This document shows positions 24,287 to 33,225 of a stretch of DNA of 41,387 bases, in pieces. Location of the stretch: the NCBI GenBank assembly GCA_041740375.1, contig JBGSMB010000033.1, positions 1 through 41,387 of the forward strand, given 5' to 3'. Origin of the DNA: JBGSMB01 sp041740375. Lineage in GTDB: Bacteria; Patescibacteriota; Saccharimonadia; Saccharimonadales; JAGQMS01. Both the position numbers and the translations under genes were made by a program. Position 1 is the stretch's first letter, and every line of letters begins with the position of its first letter. The notes under the pieces are model-generated. The model did no database searches. It was not told the origin of the DNA and saw only the letters and a list, made by a program, of their open reading frames with translations.

Positions 24287-26050
24287 TTAGGTGTATATTT
24301 CCGTCGGATTAGTTGTTATGAGTGGATGTTCTTTTTCTGAGGCAACTACTTTTACTGCAACGTGGTTCTTATCGGCAATAATCAATGCATCACCCTTGTC
24401 GCAGGTAAGTAGGAAATTGCTCTCATATTCACTTAGCCCAAACTGTGAAACAACATTCTTGATAGTTGTTGTGTCTTGCCGCATCAGAATACGCAGAGCC
24501 GATTGTGATGCAATTGCACGCCCATAGTCGCTTCGCAGAAAGTCATTAGCCTGCTGAGAGATTATTGACACGCCAAGATAGTACTTACGTGCTCTACGCA
24601 CTAAACCTGATATAAAGCGTGCTGATTCTTCATGTTCTAGTAATAACCAGCCTTCATCAATAACTAGTAGCCGTTTCTTTGGTTCGTTCTTTACTTGGTT
24701 TTGTACATAGTTAGAAATAATAAGCATCATAATTTGCCGTAGTGTTTCCGGCATATCTTTGATATCAAAAACTACGAGACGGTTATCTAGACTAATATTA
24801 CTTTGTGAATTAAAGACAGTCGCCAGTGAACCAGATATGTATTTCTCAAGTCTCTCACATAGTTTAAGTTGTCCAAGGCCTTTAAGTTCTGCGTACAAAT
24901 CACTAAGTATCGGAGGCTTATTATTCTTAGCCTTTTTATAGATACCAAGCAGTGCTTTATCTACTGCTGCTTTTTCTGCAGAATTAAGTCCTTCTGCCAT
25001 GAGACTTACTACCTCCATAAGATCTTGTACATGTTCACTTAAATCTTTCTTTGAGGTGGATTTGGTTTGGATATCAAAAGGATTTAATTTCTGTCTACTA
25101 TTCGCTGATAGTTTTACGTAGCTACCATCAACCGAATCACTTAGAAGTTTGTACTCACGCTCGGGATCAATCACTATGACTGATGTACCCTGCATTAACT
25201 GCCGTAGTATCTCAACCTTAGTTGCATAGCTTTTACCCGAACCACTCTGTGCAAAGACGATTGAGTTGGCATTATGTAGACTAAACCTATCAAGAATTAC
25301 TAAAGAGTTATTAGACTTATTTACTCCGTAGAGAATACCTGATTCCTGTACTAGCTCACTACTCATAAAGGGGAATGTGAGACTGGCCGAACTACTGTCT
25401 AGGTTTCGTTTCTGACCCAGTACATCTTCTGCCCTCGGTAATATCGACTGAATACCTTCGTTTTGTTGATAGCGGGCTACTTTTGTATAGAAAAGCCGTG
25501 CACCCATAGCGTTTTCAAGAAGTTTTGTTGTCTTATCTAACTCATCAAGCGAACTTGCCGATACGCAGACGTAGATACTAATTTGAAACAGCATTTCTTG
25601 ACCACGCTGAATCTTATCTCTAAGTTCCATAGCACTTTCTAGCGGATCAGTAACTTCAGGCCCGACAATTTTACCTGCACGAACCATTGCTCGCTTGGTG
25701 CTTTCTAGTTCAGTTATTTTGCGGTGTAGTTTAGGCAAAGCCTGCGTCGCTTCAACTTGTGAGATGTGATAGCTAATATCTACGTTGTGGTTGAAAGTAA
25801 TGAGTGAGTTTAGCCAGCCTGAACTAGCAATAAATGGATAGCCCGATATTAACATAGTGCGCATATATACACCGTCAATCACTAGATAATCAGGTGTTTC
25901 TTCTAACCCTGCATAGCTAATGATATCTACTGCGTCTTGTTGACCATATTCAAAGCTAAAATCTTTTGGTTTATTGTCTCGTGTCTTCTTCCAGTTTTTA
26001 ACTTTCTTAGTAAGAACCTTTTTGATATCCGGAGAAGCTAGCGTGCTCAT
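24287..26050 (-). CDS. VirB4-like ATPase
   Basis: This 587-aa protein is the assembly ATPase of the type IV secretion system. Walker A is FAQSGSGKSYA (near residue 267) and Walker B LLVIDEGWLLLEHE (near 460), followed by the sensor-like SIISQQANDFL. The N-terminal VirB4 domain is short here; an additional N-terminal-like domain seems to be encoded by the separate preceding gene (26047-26658). The start overlaps that gene's stop (ATGA) and has a GAAGGAG site. Confidence 0.92.
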   Translation of the reverse strand: MSTLASPDIKKVLTKKVKNWKKTRDNKPKDFSFEYGQQDAVDIISYAGLEETPDYLVIDGVYMRTMLISGYPFIASSGWLNSLITFNHNVDISYHISQVEATQALPKLHRKITELESTKRAMVRAGKIVGPEVTDPLESAMELRDKIQRGQEMLFQISIYVCVSASSLDELDKTTKLLENAMGARLFYTKVARYQQNEGIQSILPRAEDVLGQKRNLDSSSASLTFPFMSSELVQESGILYGVNKSNNSLVILDRFSLHNANSIVFAQSGSGKSYATKVEILRQLMQGTSVIVIDPEREYKLLSDSVDGSYVKLSANSRQKLNPFDIQTKSTSKKDLSEHVQDLMEVVSLMAEGLNSAEKAAVDKALLGIYKKAKNNKPPILSDLYAELKGLGQLKLCERLEKYISGSLATVFNSQSNISLDNRLVVFDIKDMPETLRQIMMLIISNYVQNQVKNEPKKRLLVIDEGWLLLEHEESARFISGLVRRARKYYLGVSIISQQANDFLRSDYGRAIASQSALRILMRQDTTTIKNVVSQFGLSEYESNFLLTCDKGDALIIADKNHVAVKVVASEKEHPLITTNPTEIYT

Positions 26051-26658
26051 AAATATGCTCCTTCTAGTAAGTTAATGGTCTGATTCGTTAATGGCTGAAG
26101 TTTGGCCTGCGTCGGGCTGTAGAAGCTATAGAATAGGTCTAGTGATTCAAGACTATTGAGTGGTCGTACTTGCATACCCATCCGTCCTAAACCTTTAGTA
26201 ACCATATCGGTACTAAGCTTTAGAGCGGATTTAATAACGTCAAAATCTTTATCTTTGTTCTCGGTTGGAATAACAACGTAGAAAGTTCTAGATAGAATTT
26301 TATTACTCTTAACAAGATCTTGTACGAAATGAATATAGTTTTCGGCCTGCGCTTTGTATATCTTTTGTTTTTCATTAGCAGTCTTTGAACGAAAAGATTC
26401 AAGGTATCGATCCATATCCATTTCGCGAACTCGTACAAGAATCTGAAAACTAATGTTCAGCGAGTTTAGAAAACTCTGATATGTATCGATTAGAGCATCT
26501 TGTTCCTCTTCACTCATAAGTTCAAAGTTAATACTCGAGACTTGCAAAATTCGTGCATACCGATACTTTGGCATTATAATTATGCCATCTCGTACACCTT
26601 CAATTGCAATCTGACCTCGTGAGCTTGTGCGATTATTTGACTTCTTTAATAGAGACAC
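26047..26658 (-). CDS. VirB4 N-terminal-like conjugation protein
   Basis: This 203-aa soluble protein lies between PrgI and VirB4 and resembles the N-terminal domain of TraC/VirB4-type ATPases (YARILQVSSINFELMSEEEQ, then a segment INFQ-like LNISFQILVRVREMD, then FYVVIPTE). It lacks a P-loop. A GTG at 26658 is preferred over the ATG at 26682 because a strong AAGGAGG site lies 4-5 nt before the GTG. The domain seems to be split off from the ATPase, an arrangement common in CPR and actinobacterial systems. Confidence 0.72.
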   Translation of the reverse strand: MSLLKKSNNRTSSRGQIAIEGVRDGIIIMPKYRYARILQVSSINFELMSEEEQDALIDTYQSFLNSLNISFQILVRVREMDMDRYLESFRSKTANEKQKIYKAQAENYIHFVQDLVKSNKILSRTFYVVIPTENKDKDFDVIKSALKLSTDMVTKGLGRMGMQVRPLNSLESLDLFYSFYSPTQAKLQPLTNQTINLLEGAYL

Positions 26659-27133
26659 GTAATCCTCCTTTTTTTGTTGCATGAAATACTAAGTTGGCTT
26701 TTGGCTCCAAGATTATCTCTTCAAGTCGCTTCAAACTTCCAAAATCCATTTCGTGATGAATAAACTTCTTTTTGCTAGTTTCTTCGCTAGCCTGAACTGT
26801 ATCTGCTTTTACTTCATATTTTTTACGTAGCTGCAGTGAGTTTTTATTGTATGTGTAGAAAGTTGGTCTTAGGTTGTACCTGGAACGGATAATTATCCAA
26901 TCAACTACAAGTCTGCCTTTAATCCTAATTGCTAGGGACGCGCATACGAGAGCAAATAAAGTCCAAATAACTATCTTGTAGGGTGAATAGCCGAGAAAAG
27001 GCGGCAAAAAAACATACATAGCACCACCTAGAAAAACAGGGGCTACTAAAAGTAGCATCTGCTTAAAAGATATGTTGCCAGCGATCTTATCTTCTACAGT
27101 AGTAATCTGAGCCGGTACGACGGTTTGTTTCAT
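26633..27133 (-). CDS. PrgI family protein (VirB3-like inner-membrane component)
   Basis: This 166-aa protein matches PrgI: the N-terminal VPAQITTVEDKIAGNISFKQ motif, two membrane spans (about residues 28-46 and 52-70), then the basic VVDWIIIRSRYNLRP segment and a charged tail. It is the functional equivalent of VirB3, placed directly before VirB4 as usual. The start overlaps the VirB6 gene by 4 bp (ATGA). Confidence 0.88.
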   Translation of the reverse strand: MKQTVVPAQITTVEDKIAGNISFKQMLLLVAPVFLGGAMYVFLPPFLGYSPYKIVIWTLFALVCASLAIRIKGRLVVDWIIIRSRYNLRPTFYTYNKNSLQLRKKYEVKADTVQASEETSKKKFIHHEMDFGSLKRLEEIILEPKANLVFHATKKGGLRVSIKEVK

Positions 27134-28419
27134 TTATACTCCTTTAACTTTTGACTTGATGATCTAGTAATATGAACTGTTTGAGGAGGTGCTACCCGAC
27201 TGGTGCGCATTTTATCTGTAGTGTAGTGAACGCCGTTCATGAATTGGCCACCAAGTTTGCGTAGGGCCCTTGGCCCCGCACTAACGTAACTAAGTTGCAT
27301 CAGCACTCCCTGTGTCTTAAGAAGGGTAACCAGAGTTGCGACACCGATTATCGTTGCCATTACAGGATCGTATGGCTGTGGTTGACCATCTTTTTTAAGA
27401 CCAACAAATAAAGTCGCTGCAAGCATTAAGATGACAACATGTATAAAAAGCACAAAGATGTTTGTGATGTAGACCTTTATAGCTGTGGCACTAAAATCCC
27501 TAAATCCAGGTACGCTAGACAAGAGTATTGCGAGAGGAGAAAGTATTGCTCCTACGTACAAAGTCACAATACGCATGACGTAATACACTAGCAACATTGT
27601 GGCAAGAACCAGAAATACCACCATAATTAGAAGTGCTACCAGACCTTGACCTCCGGCACCACTTACTACGCTAGTCAACGCATCCCATACCGAGAGTGAG
27701 TCGAATACGGATTCAATAGCTTTAATCATGGCGTTACTGAGGCTGATGATGAAGTCAATAACAAATATCGACATATTCATACCAAGAAAAGTTAACCCAA
27801 GTTTTGGCAAAAGGTGCTTAAATTCAATCTCTTCAAATCCTAATGATGCAGCACTCATGATATGAAAACCAAGTAGTGCTACAACTAATACGAATAGAGC
27901 GTTAGCTATTCCTAGTATCGCTAGCCACAACTTAAACACAGCAGGATTATCCGCCATAAGAGGAGTACTTTGAGTAAAGTAATCGAGTGCTGCGACAAAA
28001 GGTTTTCCAGCTGTCTCGATGATGTTTTTGAAAAGTCCGATGATAGCTTTTAGGAGAACTTCTGTTAAACCTCCGTCACCATCTCCCGTGTCTATAGGGG
28101 CTAGTGACGGAATGTTTGAAATTGTATATTCACCACCACCTTGATAGGCATTACTTAGAATCGCCGTTATTGTTCCTGCAGCGATAACAATTACTAAACC
28201 GACAATAGCATTTTTTAAAACCTTTTTAGCGTGTTCTAGTTTTTCAGGATTTCCACGGCTTCCCATATATGAGATACCTGCAGTAATAAGGAAGAATGTC
28301 GAGACTACCCCAGCCAGACCAATAAGACTTAACATGATAGGCTGCAGGTAATTTTGTATATCAGTATTGGTTGAGGCTAGGTTCGTTGCAGGGACATGCA
28401 AGAACGCTAGCAAATTCAT
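27130..28419 (-). CDS. VirB6/TrbL-like channel protein with pilin-like N-terminus
   Basis: This 429-aa polytopic membrane protein has about eight spans and is the likely VirB6/TrbL channel component. Residues 25-75 (GISYMGSRGNPEKLEHAKKVLKN and flanking spans) strongly resemble the separate VirB2-like protein just upstream (FGYITSSGNPENLDKSKRTLL), so a pilin-type hairpin is fused to the channel protein. The C-terminal soluble tail is short. It starts immediately after the pilin gene's stop. Confidence 0.82.
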   Translation of the reverse strand: MNLLAFLHVPATNLASTNTDIQNYLQPIMLSLIGLAGVVSTFFLITAGISYMGSRGNPEKLEHAKKVLKNAIVGLVIVIAAGTITAILSNAYQGGGEYTISNIPSLAPIDTGDGDGGLTEVLLKAIIGLFKNIIETAGKPFVAALDYFTQSTPLMADNPAVFKLWLAILGIANALFVLVVALLGFHIMSAASLGFEEIEFKHLLPKLGLTFLGMNMSIFVIDFIISLSNAMIKAIESVFDSLSVWDALTSVVSGAGGQGLVALLIMVVFLVLATMLLVYYVMRIVTLYVGAILSPLAILLSSVPGFRDFSATAIKVYITNIFVLFIHVVILMLAATLFVGLKKDGQPQPYDPVMATIIGVATLVTLLKTQGVLMQLSYVSAGPRALRKLGGQFMNGVHYTTDKMRTSRVAPPQTVHITRSSSQKLKEYK

Positions 28420-28764
28420 TTAACTCCCAAACGCTTTCCCAGCAACTTCTGAAATGATGTTGCTAAGTACAAAGGCACCAATAGTAATTGCTAGACCCAT
28501 TCCTGAGTAGAGCAATGTTCTTTTAGATTTATCTAAGTTCTCGGGGTTGCCGGAACTTGTTATGTATCCAAACCCACCGACAACAAAAAAGCCGGTCGCT
28601 ATGAGACCGGCTAATCCTGCTAGAATTTGGATGACGCTTCGGAGAAAGTTTTCTACTTGTCCGACGCCTCCCGCACTCTGTGCAAAAGCTGTGTCGGTGA
28701 GAATGAGTGGCAATCCAATCATCACCATGATGGTGAACAGTTGGAGCATTTTGTTTTTACTCAT
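28420..28764 (-). CDS. VirB2/TrbC-like pilin
   Basis: This 114-aa protein has a signal peptide (about residues 1-28, cut likely after AFA) and two hydrophobic helices joined by GYITSSGNPENLDKSKR, the fold of VirB2-type pilins. The start at 28764 is chosen for its excellent AAGGAGG site; a start at 28794 would add ten non-secretory residues. It is the first gene of the conjugation operon. The mature chain is about 86 residues. Confidence 0.85.
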   Translation of the reverse strand: MSKNKMLQLFTIMVMIGLPLILTDTAFAQSAGGVGQVENFLRSVIQILAGLAGLIATGFFVVGGFGYITSSGNPENLDKSKRTLLYSGMGLAITIGAFVLSNIISEVAGKAFGS

Positions 28765-28789
28765 TCTTACCTCCTTGTAAGCAAAACAT

Positions 28790-28801
28790 AACACATGTGT
28801 T
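28790..28801. promoter_or_regulatory. 12-bp palindrome in the conjugation promoter region
   Basis: AACACATGTGTT is a perfect palindrome 26 bp before the pilin start. It lies in the spacer of a weak minus-strand promoter (TTGCAT, 18 bp, TATGTT). It could be the operator of the transfer operon. A second perfect 6+2+6 palindrome, GGTTCAAATGAACC, is at 28858-28871. No matching regulator was identified. Confidence 0.4.
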
Positions 28802-28898
28802 TGACATAATGCAAATATATTATTTAATACATAAGCAGTATTCCTGTATTTTATATTGGTTCAAATGAACCTAATTTACTTACATCGCAATTATTCTG

Positions 28899-31800
28899 CT
28901 AAGAATTTTCTAATGAGTAACCACTTGTAACTTTTTCACGCTTAGTCAGGTATATTGGTTTGGTAGTATAGAATGCTACTTTTGTGCTGACCGCCAAGTA
29001 AAGTGCGCCACTTACTAACATAAATATAAAGGCTGGTTCGTTTAAGACTATGACGTGCCATGACGCTAGACCTGTCCATATAAGTGCTGGAATGAAGTTA
29101 AAGAAGACCTGAAGTACTCTAAATGTTGTATATCTGTAGTCTCTTCCTTTGACTGCTCCGGTTGGTTGCCACGACATAGCCTTGCGTGTAATTGCATCAT
29201 AAATAGCAAACAAATGTGCCCAACCATAAACACTACGTACTGCCCAAGCTTCTATGCCGTATGTATTCTTATGCCATAATGGGTAAATTATCCAAGAGAA
29301 TATAAATGCTGGAAGAATTAAGAGTGTATATTCTAATTTCACAACCTCTGGGATTACTAACAATAAATATAGCGGTATGATTGGTGCAAAGAAAGAAATA
29401 ATAGCTGTATTTATATAATATAGAAATCCAGAAATATAAGAGAGCCTAGTTCTTAATTTAAGTTTAGTACTCCAGAATTTTTCAGAAGTAAGTAGGCTCA
29501 TAGAACCCATACACCACCTATATTGTTGCTTAAAGAACGCAGGCATTGAATCTGGACACAATCCCTTCGCTAAGACTACCGGCACGTATTGAAGACCCCA
29601 ACCATGCATTCTTAAATTGAAGCCGGTGTGAACGTCTTCAGAGTGTTCAATTAAGGCTGTACCGCCGGTATCATTTAAAGCCGCTCTACGGTATAGCGCG
29701 TTACTACCAACACAAATCGCCGCACCATGATGTTGTCTAGACACTTGCGAGAATCTATAAAATAATTCTTGAACAGCTCCAGCTCCACGCTCAAGCCAGT
29801 TTTGACCATTGTGAACATCAAAATACTGAGGAGATTGTATAATGCCTAATTTCTCATCTTTTTCCATATAGGGCAGTAGTTCATTCAAAAAGTCAAAACG
29901 AGGCTTAAAGTCGGCATCAAAAATAACTATGAATTCTCCATTTGAAACACCATATCCATGTCTTAAGTTTCCTGCTTTTTTATGTTGACCTCGATTAGGC
30001 CTTGATTCATATTTGAATCCGTATTTATCAGATAACTTTTTCACTTCATCTCTTGCACTATCATCTAGACAATAGGCTATGATTTTGCCGCGGTAATTTT
30101 TCATAACGTCATGAACGCCGTCCCATGTGTTGGCCAATACTCCAATATCTTCACCGGCCGTAGGTAAGAATATGTCAATGCTAGGGTATTTTTTCGGCCT
30201 CCAAGCTAATACAAGTGCTTTATGTGCACTTATATCAAAATTCTTAGTACCTATATTCACAACGAAAGAAACAATGAAATAGACTACCGTTAGTGCTAGG
30301 AATCCAAACAATATCCAAATTGCTGGGTTGGCTGCAATAAAGCGGTACATGCTTATAGATACAAAACTAAAACTTATTACAGAAAACAACATAAGCAATC
30401 TGTAGTTTCGGCTGCTATAAATCCATTTGTCATCATCATCGGGCGATCCTGGAAGTAATTCTTTACTAGGAGCACGGAATTCGAATAGTCGGTAGTGTTC
30501 ATTTATAATTTTAATTCTCAATGCTGTACGGTCGTATGTTCTGAATGTAAAGTTCAGAACAGGTTGAGCGAATGGCACAAATAGCATAGTAATAGCTGTT
30601 ACGCTGCCCCAGAAAATCATGATAGGAGACGTGCGACCTGTAGATAATGATGAAATAATTCCCAACAAAGCAGTGCCACCAATTAGGAGATGTGGCCAAA
30701 AAAGCTTTAAAGAATCTTCGTTGAAAACCTTGTCATCACCTTTTGGCGTCACCTTATATGATAATTTCTTACGAGCAGATACTCCTATGAATGCTATGAA
30801 GAAGATAGGCCAAGATGCTGCACTTATAATTTTGCCAGCAAACATGAATCCTTTCTCCTCTTTAGGTCGTACGTGGAATCTCTGCATCCATAATGCCATA
30901 AGACCAACTACAGCAATAACCGGAAGATAGATTGAAACAAATGGTATGAATTCAACCTTTGCTGTATTGATACCGAACATAAAATAGAGTACTAGTCCAA
31001 TAGAACCTATAGTCATCGCAAGACCTGAAAAATAATGCTGTTGAAGCATAAAGTAATATGTTTTCTGCCTTAGGCTCATAGTTCTAAATAGCTTGAAACT
31101 AAAGTGACGAAGAACATGCATGCATCCGTAAGCCCAACGCATTTGTTGCGCAAAATAAGCCTGCCAGGTTGTTGGACCTTCTCCGATTGCTAAGGCTTCA
31201 CTTACATAGGTACTCTTCCAGCCATTTGCATGTAGTTTCATACCCGTGAGGAGATCTTCAGTGATATGTGCGCTATAGTGATCTACATCTTCTAGTGCCT
31301 TAACCCTTATGACGTGGTTAGCGCCGATCAACATTGTCATATCCATACCCTGAAAACCGCGAAGTATAGGACCATAGAAACTATATGTCTGTTCAGCTGC
31401 ACCACGTGCAATTAGTGAGTCGGCAGTATTTCCGTATATCTGAGGAGTGCCTACAAATGCAATTTTAGGATCTTTAAAATAACCTAAAGTTTTAGTAAGG
31501 AAGTCTTTACTAGGAATGAAGTCTGTATCCATTTGTGCAACAAAATCATACTGATGACCATGGGCGTCATACCAAGAGTTATGGTTTCCGCCTTTAGTCT
31601 TTTTAGCAAACTTACCGTCATCAGTATTATATGTTGCTTCTTCAGCACGACTAAAATGTTTTACTCCATATTTTTTACAAATAAGCCTAACTTCTGGATC
31701 GTTGCCTTCGTCTAATAACCACGTATCGTGTTTATAATTAGCCCTAACTAAAGCTGGAAGACATTTATGTAGCAAATCTACTGATTCCGATGCAGGAACA

Positions 31801-32078
31801 AAGGTGGTAATAAACGCTACTTTTAATCCTTTTTCTGGTTTTGAAGCGGTGTGTTCTTTAATGTTTGAAAGTACAGACCATGAGAAAATCGCCATAACAA
31901 TTGGATGCCATATTACATAAGACACAAACAAGAAAAGTAAGATATCAAAAATATTAAACCAGTCATCAAAATTATTTGGAATGTGAGACGGGTTAAACCA
32001 CCACACAGCAAAAATAGACACTAGTATCAGTGCCGCAGTACTAAATGCGGTGTGCAATCGCTTGCCATATTTATTCAC
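28899..32078 (-). CDS. Tandem family-2 glycosyltransferase (two synthase domains)
   Basis: This 1059-aa membrane protein contains two complete GT2 domains of the cellulose synthase type. The first has DTDFIPS (near residue 181) and QQMRW (near 310). The second has DADFKPR (near 719) and QYRWCMGS (near 851). Each is surrounded by membrane spans (about ten in total). It should polymerise and export an extracellular polysaccharide. A fused pair is about twice the usual length. The GTG start is preceded by an extended -10 only 7 nt away. It is a single gene between the conjugation operon and the regulator; the polymer may coat the cell surface or help in host attachment. Confidence 0.88.
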   Translation of the reverse strand: MNKYGKRLHTAFSTAALILVSIFAVWWFNPSHIPNNFDDWFNIFDILLFLFVSYVIWHPIVMAIFSWSVLSNIKEHTASKPEKGLKVAFITTFVPASESVDLLHKCLPALVRANYKHDTWLLDEGNDPEVRLICKKYGVKHFSRAEEATYNTDDGKFAKKTKGGNHNSWYDAHGHQYDFVAQMDTDFIPSKDFLTKTLGYFKDPKIAFVGTPQIYGNTADSLIARGAAEQTYSFYGPILRGFQGMDMTMLIGANHVIRVKALEDVDHYSAHITEDLLTGMKLHANGWKSTYVSEALAIGEGPTTWQAYFAQQMRWAYGCMHVLRHFSFKLFRTMSLRQKTYYFMLQQHYFSGLAMTIGSIGLVLYFMFGINTAKVEFIPFVSIYLPVIAVVGLMALWMQRFHVRPKEEKGFMFAGKIISAASWPIFFIAFIGVSARKKLSYKVTPKGDDKVFNEDSLKLFWPHLLIGGTALLGIISSLSTGRTSPIMIFWGSVTAITMLFVPFAQPVLNFTFRTYDRTALRIKIINEHYRLFEFRAPSKELLPGSPDDDDKWIYSSRNYRLLMLFSVISFSFVSISMYRFIAANPAIWILFGFLALTVVYFIVSFVVNIGTKNFDISAHKALVLAWRPKKYPSIDIFLPTAGEDIGVLANTWDGVHDVMKNYRGKIIAYCLDDSARDEVKKLSDKYGFKYESRPNRGQHKKAGNLRHGYGVSNGEFIVIFDADFKPRFDFLNELLPYMEKDEKLGIIQSPQYFDVHNGQNWLERGAGAVQELFYRFSQVSRQHHGAAICVGSNALYRRAALNDTGGTALIEHSEDVHTGFNLRMHGWGLQYVPVVLAKGLCPDSMPAFFKQQYRWCMGSMSLLTSEKFWSTKLKLRTRLSYISGFLYYINTAIISFFAPIIPLYLLLVIPEVVKLEYTLLILPAFIFSWIIYPLWHKNTYGIEAWAVRSVYGWAHLFAIYDAITRKAMSWQPTGAVKGRDYRYTTFRVLQVFFNFIPALIWTGLASWHVIVLNEPAFIFMLVSGALYLAVSTKVAFYTTKPIYLTKREKVTSGYSLENS

Positions 32079-32085
32079 TAGTATT

Positions 32086-32094
32086 ATTTTAACA
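32086..32094 (-). promoter_or_regulatory. Extended -10 promoter of the glycosyltransferase, leaderless type
   Basis: On the minus strand TGTTAAAAT ends 7 nt before the GTG start at 32078. It has the same layout as the promoters at 2896, 8866 and 34445. Confidence 0.5.
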
Positions 32095-32545
32095 CAAAAT
32101 TAACTATTAGACAATTTGTATTGTGTTTTATTTTCCAATAAATAATTACGTATTGTTGCTAGTGAATTATCTACTTGAACAACTATTTTGTTCAGGTAGA
32201 ATTATACTAATTATGTTCTGTTACATCTGTTAATTATGCATTTGATTTGATAATATAAAATCAATTATGAAATAATATCCATGCTCCTAACCATGTTTTT
32301 TCCTTTTTATTTTGACCTAGAATTCAGTTATTTCTAACTATAAATAACGTTCTAAATAGTTGAAATAGGATATTGATATTTTAATTCGTAGTCAATTTAA
32401 GTTAGTTATTATCAGAAATAGTTTTTACAGCTAAGATAATATTATTGATCTTTACTTAATCATTTGAAGAAAAATAATCACAAAATTTTGTTTTATAAAA
32501 CTTTCTGTTGACTATCTGTAAGGATTAACTATCCGTAGTAGGATA
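32095..32545. other. 450-bp AT-rich intergenic region
   Basis: I find no convincing ORF here. It holds an imperfect inverted repeat CTACTTGAACAA (32171-32182) and TTGTTCAGGTAG (32188-32199), with one mismatch. Another is TTGATTT paired with AAATCAA, near 32240-32265. The right end holds the operators of the XRE gene. The rest is very AT-rich and could contain a regulatory RNA or transfer origin, with no positive evidence. Confidence 0.5.
32513..32545. promoter_or_regulatory. Operators of the XRE gene (TATCC-N6-GGATA)
   Basis: TATCCGTAGTAGGATA (32530-32545) has the same arms and spacing as the two operators at 1875-1913. A degenerate second site, TATCTGTAAGGATT (32513-32526), reads on the other strand as AATCCTTACAGATA, close to TATCCTTACAAGGATA. 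The first ends directly before the extended -10, so the binder could repress or autoregulate. Confidence 0.62.
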
Positions 32546-32554
32546 TGCTACAAT
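32546..32554 (+). promoter_or_regulatory. Extended -10 promoter of the XRE gene
   Basis: TGCTACAAT ends 10 nt before the ATG at 32565. The -35 region is occupied by the operator, as expected for an autoregulated gene. Confidence 0.55.
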
Positions 32555-32564
32555 TTAACAAGTT

Positions 32565-32762
32565 ATGGCAAAATCAGCAGCTATCATGTTCAAACAGGCA
32601 AGGCTCAAAAAAGAACTTACCCAATTTGAAGTTGCCGAAAAAGCAGGGATACATCCTAATACTTATGCAAAAATTGAAAGAGGACTACAGGAGCCTTCAT
32701 TCGCATCTATTATAAAGATCTGCAAAGTTCTAGATCTTAATATCGCCGACATCCCAGCTTAG
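32565..32762 (+). CDS. Small XRE-family helix-turn-helix regulator
   Basis: This 65-aa protein is almost entirely a Cro/C1-type HTH (LTQFEVAEKAGIHPNTYAKIERGLQEPS, the classic helix 2-3 region in the middle). It has no extra sensor domain. Its own promoter and the recombinase promoter 30.6 kb away share the TATCC-N6-GGATA operator, so it is the obvious candidate for the element's master repressor or switch. It converges with the HKD-motif gene, with their 3' ends overlapping by 26 bp. Confidence 0.88.
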   Translation: MAKSAAIMFKQARLKKELTQFEVAEKAGIHPNTYAKIERGLQEPSFASIIKICKVLDLNIADIPA

Positions 32763-33225
32763 TAAATTTCTTCATCTGACTACTCATCACTACCGAACAA
32801 GTTCTTCGCATAATCTCGCAACTTTCACTCTGAGAAAATATATTCAAACTTCCTTCCCAAAGTATCTCATCATCTACAATAGCAATTTTTCTATGTCTCA
32901 TATCATCGCATATGTATACTCTAACTCCACATGTTTTCAATATTTCTAATGCCTTCCATGCCTGAACTTCAAGTATCTTGTCGTGATGTCTAGGATTCCG
33001 AGTGTAGATTACTATGGTTACTCCCTCCTTAATTTTACGCTTAAGCAGTTTTGAGAACTGACGTACACGTCTTTCAGTGAGATATGGGCTCTCGACCATT
33101 ACTGATTGCTTTGCATTGCTTACGTCCCGTGCGAACGCATCATAAAAGCTGGCTTCATCGCATAATCTTGAGATTAATAGCGCAGATGAGTCTAAAGAAC
33201 GTTGTGGGCGTGTTATTCTGAACAT
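32737..33225 (-). CDS. PLD-like protein with one HKD motif
   Basis: This 162-aa protein has one HxK(x)4D motif (HRKIAIVDD, near residue 110) followed by a GSLNIFSQSES segment, as in the phospholipase D/Nuc superfamily. Single-motif members act as dimers. Nuclease activity like the plasmid-borne Nuc proteins is likely. The ribosome site GGAGG precedes the ATG, which lies inside the last codons of the start-less ORF at 33213-33335, so the two are coupled. In the excised circle this gene would become the last gene of the recombinase operon; in the integrated state it depends on whatever promoter lies to its right. Confidence 0.8.
   Translation of the reverse strand: MFRITRPQRSLDSSALLISRLCDEASFYDAFARDVSNAKQSVMVESPYLTERRVRQFSKLLKRKIKEGVTIVIYTRNPRHHDKILEVQAWKALEILKTCGVRVYICDDMRHRKIAIVDDEILWEGSLNIFSQSESCEIMRRTCSVVMSSQMKKFTKLGCRRY

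Noticed and set aside
28858..28871. GGTTCAAAT shared with the left junction (116-124) as an att site
   Set aside because: Here it is half of a perfect palindrome in a promoter region, and a boundary at this point would cut the element between the conjugation operon and its regulator.
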